Assembly (NCBI GenBank): GCA_947475165.1
Contig: CANJLD010000015.1
Span: 35,316 to 99,315, forward strand
Direction: 5' to 3'
Origin: Bacteroidota bacterium
Lineage (GTDB): Bacteria > Bacteroidota > Bacteroidia > Chitinophagales > LD1
Length of the DNA stretch: 64,000 bases
Shown: in pieces, positions 51,623 through 60,697 of the stretch
Position numbering within the stretch: position 1 is the first letter of the stretch
How the letters are laid out: the number at the start of each line of letters is the position of its first letter
Position numbers and translations under genes: made by a program
The notes under the pieces: generated by a model
Databases searched by the model: none
Seen by the model: only the letters and a program-made list of their open reading frames with translations
What the model was told of the DNA's origin: nothing

Positions 51623-54600
51623 ATGAAAAAAATCATACTTTTAACCTTGGCTTTCGGTGTATTTTTTACTGGAAACATTGCTGCCCAATTTCCGGGCTGC
51701 CCTGCGGTAAGCACTGCCACCAATGTTACTATCCCCTGCGGTCAAACCTGCACTAACCTTACAGCAAACGCATTTGCAGGAGCGCAGACAACGGCTTATA
51801 ACATTAGTGCCATACCATATAGCCCACCGTTTGCCTTCAATACAGGTACGCAAATTTTGGTGAATACAGATGATATTTGGTCAGGTGTAATCAGTTTGCC
51901 TTTTAACTTCTGTTTCTTCAACAACAGCTATAACCAAATTGTAGTAGGCTCTAACGGAGTTTGCTCATTTAAAATTACTAATGCCGGTGCATTCAATAGC
52001 TGGAACATTCCGGGTCCAATCCCTTCTGCTACTCCGGCAGATATGACCAACTGTATCATGGGTCCTTGGCAAGATATTGACCCGACCAATGCAGGTCAGG
52101 TGTATTACGAAATTGGCGGAACTTACCCTTGCCGTTACTTCAAAGTGTCTTGGTATAATGTGCCTTATTATGGTGCGGCAAATAGCGTATCTACCGGTTC
52201 TTGCCCTGGGCAAAATCTTCGCGCTACGCAGCAAATTATTTTGTATGAAACCACGAACGTTATTGATATGTATATCCAGCAAAAGCAAACTTGTGCTGCC
52301 TGGAACAGTGGTCGTGCCATACAAGGTATTCAAAACGCTGCGGGAACAGTTGCCTATACTGTAGCAGGAAGAAATGCAGGAGCCGTATGGAATGTTACCA
52401 ATGATGCACAACGTTTTACACCTGCAGGCGCACCTAATTTTACTATTGCATGGTTCGATGGAGCCACTCAAATTGGAACAGGAAGTACAATCAACGTTTG
52501 CCCTGTTGCTGCTACTACTTATACAGCAGAAGCTACTTATAACAGTTGTGGTTCGGTAGTGGTTGTTTCTTCGGCAGTAAGCGTTGGTTTTTCGGGCGTA
52601 ACGTCAACTATAGATTCAGTTCATGAAATTAGTTGTGCCGGTGGAAGCGATGGAGCAGTATATGCTTCATACAATACCGGTTCGGCAATTCTTTCTTACG
52701 GATGGACTCCGGGCGGAGCAGGTCAAACTCATTTAGATGGCATACCTGCGGGAACTTATATTTTCTCAGTAACCGATGCGGCAAATTGCACGCGTTCAGA
52801 TACAGTGGTTCTTGTTGACCCTCCGCAATTGGTAGTAGATGTGCCGGATGTAACCATTACTTCTTGTACTGCTAATCCAACTACTACACTTACAGCAACA
52901 CCTTCAGGAGGAACTCCGGGATACTCTTATTCATGGACAGGCGGCTCTACCAACCCAACCATTACAGTAGGCCCGGGAACATACATTGCTACGGTTACCG
53001 ATTCTAAAAACTGTACGGCAAGCGATGGAGGAACGGTTACCATTACCTCAAGCACCCCAACATTTAATCAACCTGTTATTATAGACGCTACCTGCGCTGC
53101 AAGCAACGGAAGTATTACAGTAAGTGTAAGCGGAGCAACTAATCCGGTTACTTACACTTGGTCAAATAGTCTACCGAATGGCGATACACAAACCGGTCTT
53201 GCTGGCGGAACTTATACTGTTACTGCTACGGATGCTAACGGTTGTTCGGTTACCGCATCTTATACTGTAGGGCAGGGTGGAGCAATCTCGTTTGGCACAC
53301 CAACAATTACCGATGCTATTTGTACAAGTAGTACAGGAAGTATAGTGGTTAACGTAATAGGTGCTGCTAATCCGGTAAATTACACTTGGTCAAACGGTTT
53401 ACCAAACAGCGATACACAAACAGGTTTGGCAAGCGGAACTTACACCGTAACTGCTATTGATGCTAACGGTTGTTCGGCTTCTGGTTCTTATACAGTAGGA
53501 CAAACCGGCTCTATCTCTTTTGGCACTCCGGTTATTGTTGATGCCACCTGCACAGCAAGTAACGGAAGTATTACAGTAAATGTAACTGGTGCTACCGACC
53601 CTGTTACTTATACTTGGTCAAATAGTTTACCTAACAGCGATACGCAATCAGGTTTAGCAAGCGGAACTTATACGGTTACCGCTATCGATGCTAATGGTTG
53701 TTCGGCTACTGCTTCATATACAGTAGGACAAACCGGCTCTATTTCTTTCGGCACTCCTCTTATTGAAGATGAAAGCTGTGCAGGAAATGACGGAAATCTT
53801 GAAGTAACTCTAATAGGAGCTACACCAACAGTAACATACACCTGGTCGAATGGTTTACCTGATAGCGATACGCAATCAGGTCTTGCTGCAGGCACGTATT
53901 GCGTAACAGCTACCGATGGCAACGGATGCTCGGCTACAGCTTGCTATACAATAGCACAGGCAGCACCAATTACTTTCGGCACACCTACAATTACCAACGC
54001 AACTTGCGGAGGTAATGATGGAAGTATAACAGTTACCGTAAACGGAGCTACTAACCCAATTGATTATACCTGGTCAAACAGCTTACCTAACAGTGCCACA
54101 CAAACCGGTCTTGCTGCAGGAACATATACGGTTACTGCTGTTGATGCAAGCGGATGTTCGGCTACTGCTTCTTACATGGTTGGTCAGGGCGCATCATTCA
54201 CCTTTGGAACACCGGTAATGGTTGATGCTACTTGTGCCGGTAACGATGGAAGTATTGTTGTAACAACCAACGGAGCAACTGCACCAATTAACTACAACTG
54301 GACAGGCGGCTTGCCAAATAACGATACCGTTACAGGCTTAGCGGTTGGCTCATACGGCGTAACCGCTACCGATGCTAACGGATGTTCGGCAACAGCTACA
54401 TACAATGTAGGACAAGGTAATGCAATTGTTATCACCAATGCAGTAGTTAACGATGTATCGTGTTCAGGAAATGGTTCTATAACTATTACTGCCACCGGTG
54501 GAACAGGAACACTTACTTATACGTGGACTGGTGGTTTAACGGGAAATCCACTAACCAACCTTCCTGCTGGAACATACAACCTTACGATTACAGACCAAGG

Positions 54601-57600
54601 AGGATGTAGTGTAACGGCAACTTATATTGTAGGCACTTCACCTTGCGGAGATTGTCCTGCTGTATCTACTAACAATAACGTAACTATTCCATGCGGTCAG
54701 GCATGTGCTAATCTTACTGCAACGGCAATAGCGGGTGCACAAACTACTTCTTACACAGGAGCACCAATTGCTTACAATCCTGCTGCTGCTTTTAATACAG
54801 GCACACCAATACTTGTAAATATTGATGATACTTGGTCAGGTCAAATTGCCTTACCATTTAACTTCTGTTTCTTCGGAAACACTTTCGGTAATTTATATGT
54901 TGGTTCCAACGGGGTTATTGGTTTTAACGCACCACCTTTTGGCAACGGTAATAGCTGGGCAATCAATGGACCTATTCCATCAGCTACTCCAAACGATTTA
55001 AGAAACTGTATCATGGGACCTTGGCAGGATTTAGATCCTACTTTCCAAGGCGATATTTATTATTCAATTATCGGAACCTATCCGTGCCGCCAGTTTGTGG
55101 TATCATGGTATCAGGTGCCAATGTTTGGCGACCCGAACAGCGTAAGCACCGGTTCATGTAATAACCCTCTTTCTCAAACGCAGCAAATTGTGTTGTATGA
55201 AACAACCAACGTAATTGATATTTACATTCAGGATAAAGGAAGTTGCTTGGGCTGGAACAACGGCTTAGCAATAGAAGGTATTCAAAACAATGCCGGTACC
55301 GTAGCTTATGCTGTGCCGGGAAGAAATGGAACAGTTTGGAGTGCTACTAACGATGCTTACCGCTTTACACCGGCAGGCGCACCTAACTATGTAATCAATT
55401 GGTTCGATGGAGCAACTCAAATTGGAACAGGAGAAAATATTACTGTTTGTCCGGCTAACACAACTACCTATACAGTTCAAGCGGTTTATACCAACTGCGA
55501 TAACTCAACAGTTACAGTTAGCGATTCAGTTTACGTAACCGTTCAAGGCGGTTTAACAGCTACGGTTGATTCTGTAAATAATATTTCTTGTTCAGGCGGA
55601 AACGATGGTGCAGTTTATGCATCATACACAAGCACCGGTGGAACGGTTACATCTTTTGGATGGAGTCCGGGCGGTGCAGGTCAAACTTCATTAACAGGAA
55701 TTCCTGCGGGAACATATATTTTCAATGTAACTAATTTAGCCGGATGTAGTATCTCAGATACTGCAATAGTAACGGAGCCATCTCCGTTGGTGGTGAACGT
55801 TCCGGATACAACAGTATACAATTGTTCTGCTGGAGTTGTTTTTGCATCATTAACAGCAACTGCTTCTGGCGGAACTGCTACATATACTTACGATTGGGGC
55901 AATGGAAACACCAACGCAACAATTACCGGTGTTAGTGCCGGCACATATACTGTAACAGCTACAGATACTAACGGTTGTTCAGCTACCGGTTCAGGAACAG
56001 TAAATCAGGTTCTTGCAAGCCCTGTATTTAATCAGGAAATAATTGCAAACGTTACTTGTAACGGAGCAAATGACGGAAGTATTATTGTCAGTGTAAGTCA
56101 AGCCACTGCGCCAATTGATTATTCATGGTCAGGTGGTTTGCCAAACAACGATACCGTTACAGGCTTAGCTCCTGGAACGTATAATGTAACGGCTACTGAT
56201 GCAAACGGATGTTCAGCTACCGCTTCTTATATTATTACAGAGCCTGCGCCAATAGTTATCGGACAGCCTACTATTACTGATGCTACTTGTACAGTTGGCG
56301 GAACTATAACAGTTACTGCCACCGGTGGAACAGGAACACTTGTTTACGATTGGTCGAACTCAGATAGTGGAAGCTTCATCGACAGTTTAGCTGCCGGTCC
56401 ATATACTTTAACTGTTACCGATGCAAACGGATGTTCTGCTACTGCTTCTTATGTAGTTGATGCAGCACCAAACACAGTTGCGTTTGACGCTCCTGTAATT
56501 GTTGATGTAACCTGCAACGGAGGAAATAACGGAAGCATTACAGCTTCTGCAACCGGTGGAACCGGAACAATTACTTATACATGGAATACTGTTCCTCAAC
56601 AAACAGGGGCAACTGCCAGCGGTTTATCTGCCGGTTCGTATTCAGTAACTATTGCCGATGCAGTTGGCTGTTCAGCGTCTACTACTTATACAGTTAATGA
56701 GTCTACCTTAATTACTATTGACAATGTAGTTATCACTCCTGCATCTTGCACCACCGGTGGAACAGTTACTGTTATCGCAAGTGGTGGAACGGGAACACTT
56801 TCAATCACATGGTCGAATGGTGACACAGGAAACCTTGCAGATAGTTTAGCAGGCGGTTCAGTTACTGTAACTGTAACTGATGCAAACTCTTGCAGTATAA
56901 CAGCTACTTATACTGTTCCTGCACCAAATACAATTTCGTTTGGCAATTCAATTGTTACCGATATTACTTGTAATGGATTGACTGATGGAAGTATTCATGT
57001 AGTAGTAGTTGGAGGAACATCGCCAATTGTATTTACATGGAATCCTCAGGTAAGCACAGATAGTATTGCTACAGGATTATCGGCCGGTTCATATTCTGTA
57101 ACCGTATCAGATGCAGGCGGATGTTCTGCTTCTACTACGTTTACAATTGATGAACCTACTCCACTTGTGTTAGGCACTGCTACAGTTGTTGATGCTACTT
57201 GTTCTGTAGGCGGTTCTATCACAGTTCCGGCATCTGGCGGAACGGGAAATCCTACTTATAACTGGACAGGTCCATCGGGTTCGCTCAGCGGCAATCCTAT
57301 TACAGGTCTTGCAGGTGGAACGTATACGCTTACTGTTACCGATGCAAATCTTTGTAGCGTTACGGCTTCTTATACCGTTGCCGGTGCTGCTGGTGCAATT
57401 ACATTCGGAACTCCTACATTAACGCAGCCAACTTGTAACGGTGGAACTAACGGAAGCATTACTGTAACTACCAGCGGTGGAACAGGAACAATTGGATATG
57501 TATGGGGTGGCTCATCAAATGTAACAGCTACACTTAGCCCAATTGGCGCTGGAACTTATACGGTTACTGCTTCTGACCCTAATGGATGTTCTACTACTGC

Positions 57601-59350
57601 TTCATACACTTTAGGTCAACCAACAGCAATTACACTTGGTCAACCGGATATTACACCGGTAACCTGTTCTGCACTCGGAAGTATCGGAGTGTTCCCGAAT
57701 GGAGGAACCGGTACACTTACTTTGAATTGGTCTAATGGAGATTCAGGAACTTTTGCTGATAGTTTATCGGCAGGACCTGTTACGGTTACAGTTACTGATG
57801 CAAGCGGATGCAGTGTTACTGCTTCTTACACCATTACAACCGGTGCAGGTACAATTGCATTCGGCACGCCTATTATCAATAACGTTTCTTGTAACGGAGC
57901 GAACGATGGAAGTATATCTGTCAACGCTTCTGGCGGAACCGGAACTATCACCTTTACATGGGGTACTAACCCTACACAAGTAGGTGCCACTATTACTGGC
58001 CTTTCACCAGCAAGCTATACAGTAACAGCAAGTGACCAGGGTGGTTGCACAGTAAGTGCTACTTACACTGTCACAGAACCTGCTGCATTATCAGTTACGG
58101 TTAACGCAACTGCGTTGTTATGCTTTGGTGATACCACCGGTTCGGCAACTGCGGTTGTTACCGGCGGAACAGGAAATATTACTTACCACTGGAATGATAA
58201 CCAAAACACAGCGACTGTTAACGACCTTGAAGTAGGAATTGTATTGGTTACGGTTACTGATGCTAACGGATGTACTGCGAAAGACGATGCTATCATCGGT
58301 CAGTCACCTTCATTGTCTTACAACTCACAGGTAAATCAGCCGAATTGTTCAGACCTTGGATTTGGAACAGAAATTTTAACTCCAAGAGGTGGCACCGGTG
58401 CTATTACCATTTCAATTCCGGGCTTGAGCGTTAATACAACTTTATCAATGGTTGGTGGAGATACCCTATTGACTCAGCCGAATGTGCCAACCGGTAACTA
58501 TACATTTACTTTGACAGACGCGCTTGGTTGCACTGCAACCGGTAACTTCTTTGTAAATGCAGGAGCAGCTAACGAAAACTTTGATGTGAATGCTGATTCT
58601 ACTTCGTGTTTCGGTCAGCAGTTTAATGACGGAGCGGTTACTGTTACTCCACTCACATTGGCAAACGCGCCTTACACTTATTCATTGAATGGCGGTGCTT
58701 TCCAAAGCGATAGTTCGTTCACGGGTTTAGCGGCAGGAACGTATACCATTGTTACAAAGAATACTTACGGATGTTTAGATACAGTAACTGCTGTGATTGA
58801 GCAACCGGCTCAATTGTTTGTGAATGCAACGCCTGATACTATAGTTACGGGAGCAGGAGTGGGTAATCCGCTTACTGTGGATATTCAGAATTTTGTAAGC
58901 AATCCGGTTTATACATGGTCACCTGTTACGGGCTTAAGCTGTGATGATTGTTCTAACCCTACTGCTACAGTAACTGCAAATACTGTTTACTATGTAGTAG
59001 TGGCTGAAGAAGCGAACAAGGCTTGTGTTGCTTCGGATTCGGTTGTGATTATTGTTACCGGTAAGTTTAAAATGCCGAACGCATTTAGCCCTAACGGGGA
59101 CGATAAGAATGATTCTTATGGACCGGTGGGTAATATGAGTTCTTACATAACAATTACTGATTTCAGAATTTACAATCGTTGGGGTCAATTAGTACATAAC
59201 GCTCTTGAAAATTGGAATGGTAAGATTGATGGCAAAGACCAACTTGCAGGAACGTATATTTATTACATAGGTGCTACAATGCCTGATGCCGATAATCCGG
59301 GAACAGATAAGGTAGTAATAGACCAAGGTGCATTTACCTTGTTGAGATAG
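51623..59350 (+). CDS. Giant T9SS type B adhesin with duplicated head domain and SprB repeats
   Basis: A 2575-residue secreted surface protein. The signal peptide ends at 'FTGNIAAQFPG' (about residue 21). A head domain of about 300 residues starts 'GCPAVSTATNVTIPCGQTC' and contains 'DDIWSGVISLPFNFCFFNNSYN' and 'GPWQDIDPTN'. About nine SprB repeats follow. Then the whole head domain recurs near residue 1010 ('DCPAVSTNNNVTIPCGQAC', 'DDTWSGQIALPFNFCFF', 'GPWQDLDPTF'), followed by about fourteen more SprB repeats ('C-N-G-x-N-D-G-S-I', 'GTYTVTATDANGCSATASY'). A closing Ig-like segment and the type B sorting domain ('MPNAFSPNGDDKNDSY' to 'GAFTLLR') end the protein. ATG 51623 is chosen because only it gives a signal peptide. 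It is probably a gliding or attachment adhesin. Confidence 0.92.
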   Translation: MKKIILLTLAFGVFFTGNIAAQFPGCPAVSTATNVTIPCGQTCTNLTANAFAGAQTTAYNISAIPYSPPFAFNTGTQILVNTDDIWSGVISLPFNFCFFNNSYNQIVVGSNGVCSFKITNAGAFNSWNIPGPIPSATPADMTNCIMGPWQDIDPTNAGQVYYEIGGTYPCRYFKVSWYNVPYYGAANSVSTGSCPGQNLRATQQIILYETTNVIDMYIQQKQTCAAWNSGRAIQGIQNAAGTVAYTVAGRNAGAVWNVTNDAQRFTPAGAPNFTIAWFDGATQIGTGSTINVCPVAATTYTAEATYNSCGSVVVVSSAVSVGFSGVTSTIDSVHEISCAGGSDGAVYASYNTGSAILSYGWTPGGAGQTHLDGIPAGTYIFSVTDAANCTRSDTVVLVDPPQLVVDVPDVTITSCTANPTTTLTATPSGGTPGYSYSWTGGSTNPTITVGPGTYIATVTDSKNCTASDGGTVTITSSTPTFNQPVIIDATCAASNGSITVSVSGATNPVTYTWSNSLPNGDTQTGLAGGTYTVTATDANGCSVTASYTVGQGGAISFGTPTITDAICTSSTGSIVVNVIGAANPVNYTWSNGLPNSDTQTGLASGTYTVTAIDANGCSASGSYTVGQTGSISFGTPVIVDATCTASNGSITVNVTGATDPVTYTWSNSLPNSDTQSGLASGTYTVTAIDANGCSATASYTVGQTGSISFGTPLIEDESCAGNDGNLEVTLIGATPTVTYTWSNGLPDSDTQSGLAAGTYCVTATDGNGCSATACYTIAQAAPITFGTPTITNATCGGNDGSITVTVNGATNPIDYTWSNSLPNSATQTGLAAGTYTVTAVDASGCSATASYMVGQGASFTFGTPVMVDATCAGNDGSIVVTTNGATAPINYNWTGGLPNNDTVTGLAVGSYGVTATDANGCSATATYNVGQGNAIVITNAVVNDVSCSGNGSITITATGGTGTLTYTWTGGLTGNPLTNLPAGTYNLTITDQGGCSVTATYIVGTSPCGDCPAVSTNNNVTIPCGQACANLTATAIAGAQTTSYTGAPIAYNPAAAFNTGTPILVNIDDTWSGQIALPFNFCFFGNTFGNLYVGSNGVIGFNAPPFGNGNSWAINGPIPSATPNDLRNCIMGPWQDLDPTFQGDIYYSIIGTYPCRQFVVSWYQVPMFGDPNSVSTGSCNNPLSQTQQIVLYETTNVIDIYIQDKGSCLGWNNGLAIEGIQNNAGTVAYAVPGRNGTVWSATNDAYRFTPAGAPNYVINWFDGATQIGTGENITVCPANTTTYTVQAVYTNCDNSTVTVSDSVYVTVQGGLTATVDSVNNISCSGGNDGAVYASYTSTGGTVTSFGWSPGGAGQTSLTGIPAGTYIFNVTNLAGCSISDTAIVTEPSPLVVNVPDTTVYNCSAGVVFASLTATASGGTATYTYDWGNGNTNATITGVSAGTYTVTATDTNGCSATGSGTVNQVLASPVFNQEIIANVTCNGANDGSIIVSVSQATAPIDYSWSGGLPNNDTVTGLAPGTYNVTATDANGCSATASYIITEPAPIVIGQPTITDATCTVGGTITVTATGGTGTLVYDWSNSDSGSFIDSLAAGPYTLTVTDANGCSATASYVVDAAPNTVAFDAPVIVDVTCNGGNNGSITASATGGTGTITYTWNTVPQQTGATASGLSAGSYSVTIADAVGCSASTTYTVNESTLITIDNVVITPASCTTGGTVTVIASGGTGTLSITWSNGDTGNLADSLAGGSVTVTVTDANSCSITATYTVPAPNTISFGNSIVTDITCNGLTDGSIHVVVVGGTSPIVFTWNPQVSTDSIATGLSAGSYSVTVSDAGGCSASTTFTIDEPTPLVLGTATVVDATCSVGGSITVPASGGTGNPTYNWTGPSGSLSGNPITGLAGGTYTLTVTDANLCSVTASYTVAGAAGAITFGTPTLTQPTCNGGTNGSITVTTSGGTGTIGYVWGGSSNVTATLSPIGAGTYTVTASDPNGCSTTASYTLGQPTAITLGQPDITPVTCSALGSIGVFPNGGTGTLTLNWSNGDSGTFADSLSAGPVTVTVTDASGCSVTASYTITTGAGTIAFGTPIINNVSCNGANDGSISVNASGGTGTITFTWGTNPTQVGATITGLSPASYTVTASDQGGCTVSATYTVTEPAALSVTVNATALLCFGDTTGSATAVVTGGTGNITYHWNDNQNTATVNDLEVGIVLVTVTDANGCTAKDDAIIGQSPSLSYNSQVNQPNCSDLGFGTEILTPRGGTGAITISIPGLSVNTTLSMVGGDTLLTQPNVPTGNYTFTLTDALGCTATGNFFVNAGAANENFDVNADSTSCFGQQFNDGAVTVTPLTLANAPYTYSLNGGAFQSDSSFTGLAAGTYTIVTKNTYGCLDTVTAVIEQPAQLFVNATPDTIVTGAGVGNPLTVDIQNFVSNPVYTWSPVTGLSCDDCSNPTATVTANTVYYVVVAEEANKACVASDSVVIIVTGKFKMPNAFSPNGDDKNDSYGPVGNMSSYITITDFRIYNRWGQLVHNALENWNGKIDGKDQLAGTYIYYIGATMPDADNPGTDKVVIDQGAFTLLR

Positions 59351-59378
59351 GATTTTCGAACAAGCTGTATTTAATACA

Positions 59379-59411
59379 ATCCCTCTCGGGTTAATCGAGG
59401 GGGATTTTTTA
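59379..59411 (+). terminator. Terminator after the giant adhesin gene
   Basis: ATCCCTCTCG (59379-59388) pairs with CGAGGGGGAT (59396-59405) with one G-U, followed by TTTTTT. It ends the adhesin transcript 29 bp after the stop and lies against the convergent queA 3' end. Confidence 0.82.
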
Positions 59412-60632
59412 TTTGCAGAAAAGTAAACTTCCATCTCCGTAGCTTAGAAAACGGAAATTGTTTTCAAGTGCGTGGTTGTAGATGTTCTTCCACTCATCAC
59501 CGACTAATGCTGCTACTAAAAGAAGAAGGGTGGAGTTAGGTTGATGAAAATTAGTAATAATAGCCTTCGCAATTTTTAGTTGGTAAGGAGGCGCAATCAT
59601 GATTTTTGTTTTGCAAATCAAGCGTTGCAAATCGTTTTTCTTCATCCAAATAATGAGTGCCTGTATTATTTCAGAGACTTGCCAGGTTCCTGAAACCTGG
59701 CAGGTCAGGTCGTAGGCATCCCATTGCTTTATTTCCAAATCTTCTAAAGAAGATTCGGGGTTTAATTTTGCTTTTACACCCATCCAGTAAAGCGTTTCGA
59801 TGGTGCGGAGGGATGTTGTGCCAACTGCGATGATGTTGTGTTGTAATGAGTGGAGAATCAGTTGAATGGTTTCAGTGCTTACATCAATTACTTCCGCATG
59901 CATTTGATGTTCGTGCATGGTTTCGCTTTTTACGGGTTTGAATGTTCCCGCGCCAACGTGGAGTGTTACTTCGGCTCTCGAGATATTTTTTGCTTTCAGT
60001 TCTTCAAAAATGTTTTGAGTGAAATGTAAGCCTGCTGTGGGTGCGGCTACAGAGCCTTCGTGTTTTGCGTATAGAGTTTGGTAGCGGTTTAAATCCAATT
60101 CTTCGCTTTCTCTTTTGAGATAAGGAGGAATGGGCATCATGCCGGTTTGGTCGAGGATTTCGGCAAAGGTGAGTTTTTCAGGCGACCAGGTAAACTCGAT
60201 GACGAATGCATCGGTTGAGCGCTCAATGATTTCGGCAGTGAGGGTGAAGTTTTCGGCTTTGTGTTGCAGTGTTTTTTCTTTCCACTTAGCGAATCTTCCT
60301 ACTAGGCAATTCCATCGCACTGATTCTTTGCGGCTCATGATTGATGCCATATCGGTGTTTTCTTCGGCCGGTTCAAGGCAGAAGATTTCGATTTTGCCAC
60401 CGGTAGTGGTATGGAAGAAAAGACGCGCGTGAATTACTTTGGCGTTGTTGAATACAAGCAGCGAGCTTGGGGGAATGTGTTGGCTGATGTTGCGGTAGAT
60501 GTCCTGTTCAATCTTCTGATTTTTATAGATAAGCAGTTTGCTTAAATCGCGTTCGGGCAATGGATATCTTGCGATTCTACCCTCCGGCAAATCGTAGGTG
60601 AAGTTTTTTATTTGAAGGTCTTTCGGAAGCAT
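59409..60632 (-). CDS. queA: S-adenosylmethionine:tRNA ribosyltransferase-isomerase
   Basis: A 407-residue enzyme forming epoxyqueuosine at tRNA position 34 from preQ1 and SAM. Family features: 'LPEGRIARYPLPERDLSKLL', 'LVFNNAKVIHARLF' (N-T/N-A-R-V type), 'DQTGMMPIPPYLKRESEELDLNRYQTLYAKHEGSVAAPTAGLHFT' in segments, 'ITNFHQPNSTLLLLVAALVG' and 'RFLSYGDGSLL'. I start at ATG 60632, since ten further codons upstream run into the nrdJ terminator. Residues about 310-319 ('TCQVSGTWQVSE') lie where family members usually have a shorter 'DL...VSV' link; they are encoded by a palindrome at 59677-59705. Confidence 0.93.
   Translation of the reverse strand: MLPKDLQIKNFTYDLPEGRIARYPLPERDLSKLLIYKNQKIEQDIYRNISQHIPPSSLLVFNNAKVIHARLFFHTTTGGKIEIFCLEPAEENTDMASIMSRKESVRWNCLVGRFAKWKEKTLQHKAENFTLTAEIIERSTDAFVIEFTWSPEKLTFAEILDQTGMMPIPPYLKRESEELDLNRYQTLYAKHEGSVAAPTAGLHFTQNIFEELKAKNISRAEVTLHVGAGTFKPVKSETMHEHQMHAEVIDVSTETIQLILHSLQHNIIAVGTTSLRTIETLYWMGVKAKLNPESSLEDLEIKQWDAYDLTCQVSGTWQVSEIIQALIIWMKKNDLQRLICKTKIMIAPPYQLKIAKAIITNFHQPNSTLLLLVAALVGDEWKNIYNHALENNFRFLSYGDGSLLFCK
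59677..59705. repeat. Palindromic element in frame within queA
   Basis: GCCAGGTT (59681-59688) and AACCTGGC (59694-59701) form a perfect stem around CCTGA, extended outward to 59677-59705 with one wobble. It lies inside the queA reading frame and encodes part of 'TCQVSGTWQVSE'. The word type CCAGGTT-N5-AACCTGG resembles dispersed intergenic palindromes. Confidence 0.72.
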
Positions 60633-60651
60633 AATGTTTATCGAAAATAAA

Positions 60652-60676
60652 AAGCCCCGCAAAAATTGCGAGGCTT
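60652..60676 (-). terminator. Terminator after the ribonucleotide reductase gene
   Basis: AAGCCCCGCAA (60652-60662) and TTGCGAGGCTT (60666-60676) pair with one wobble and a 3-nt loop. On the minus strand a T-rich run follows. It lies 22 bp after the nrdJ stop, between nrdJ and queA. Confidence 0.78.
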
Positions 60677-60697
60677 AGATTTTTTTGAAGTTGTGAA

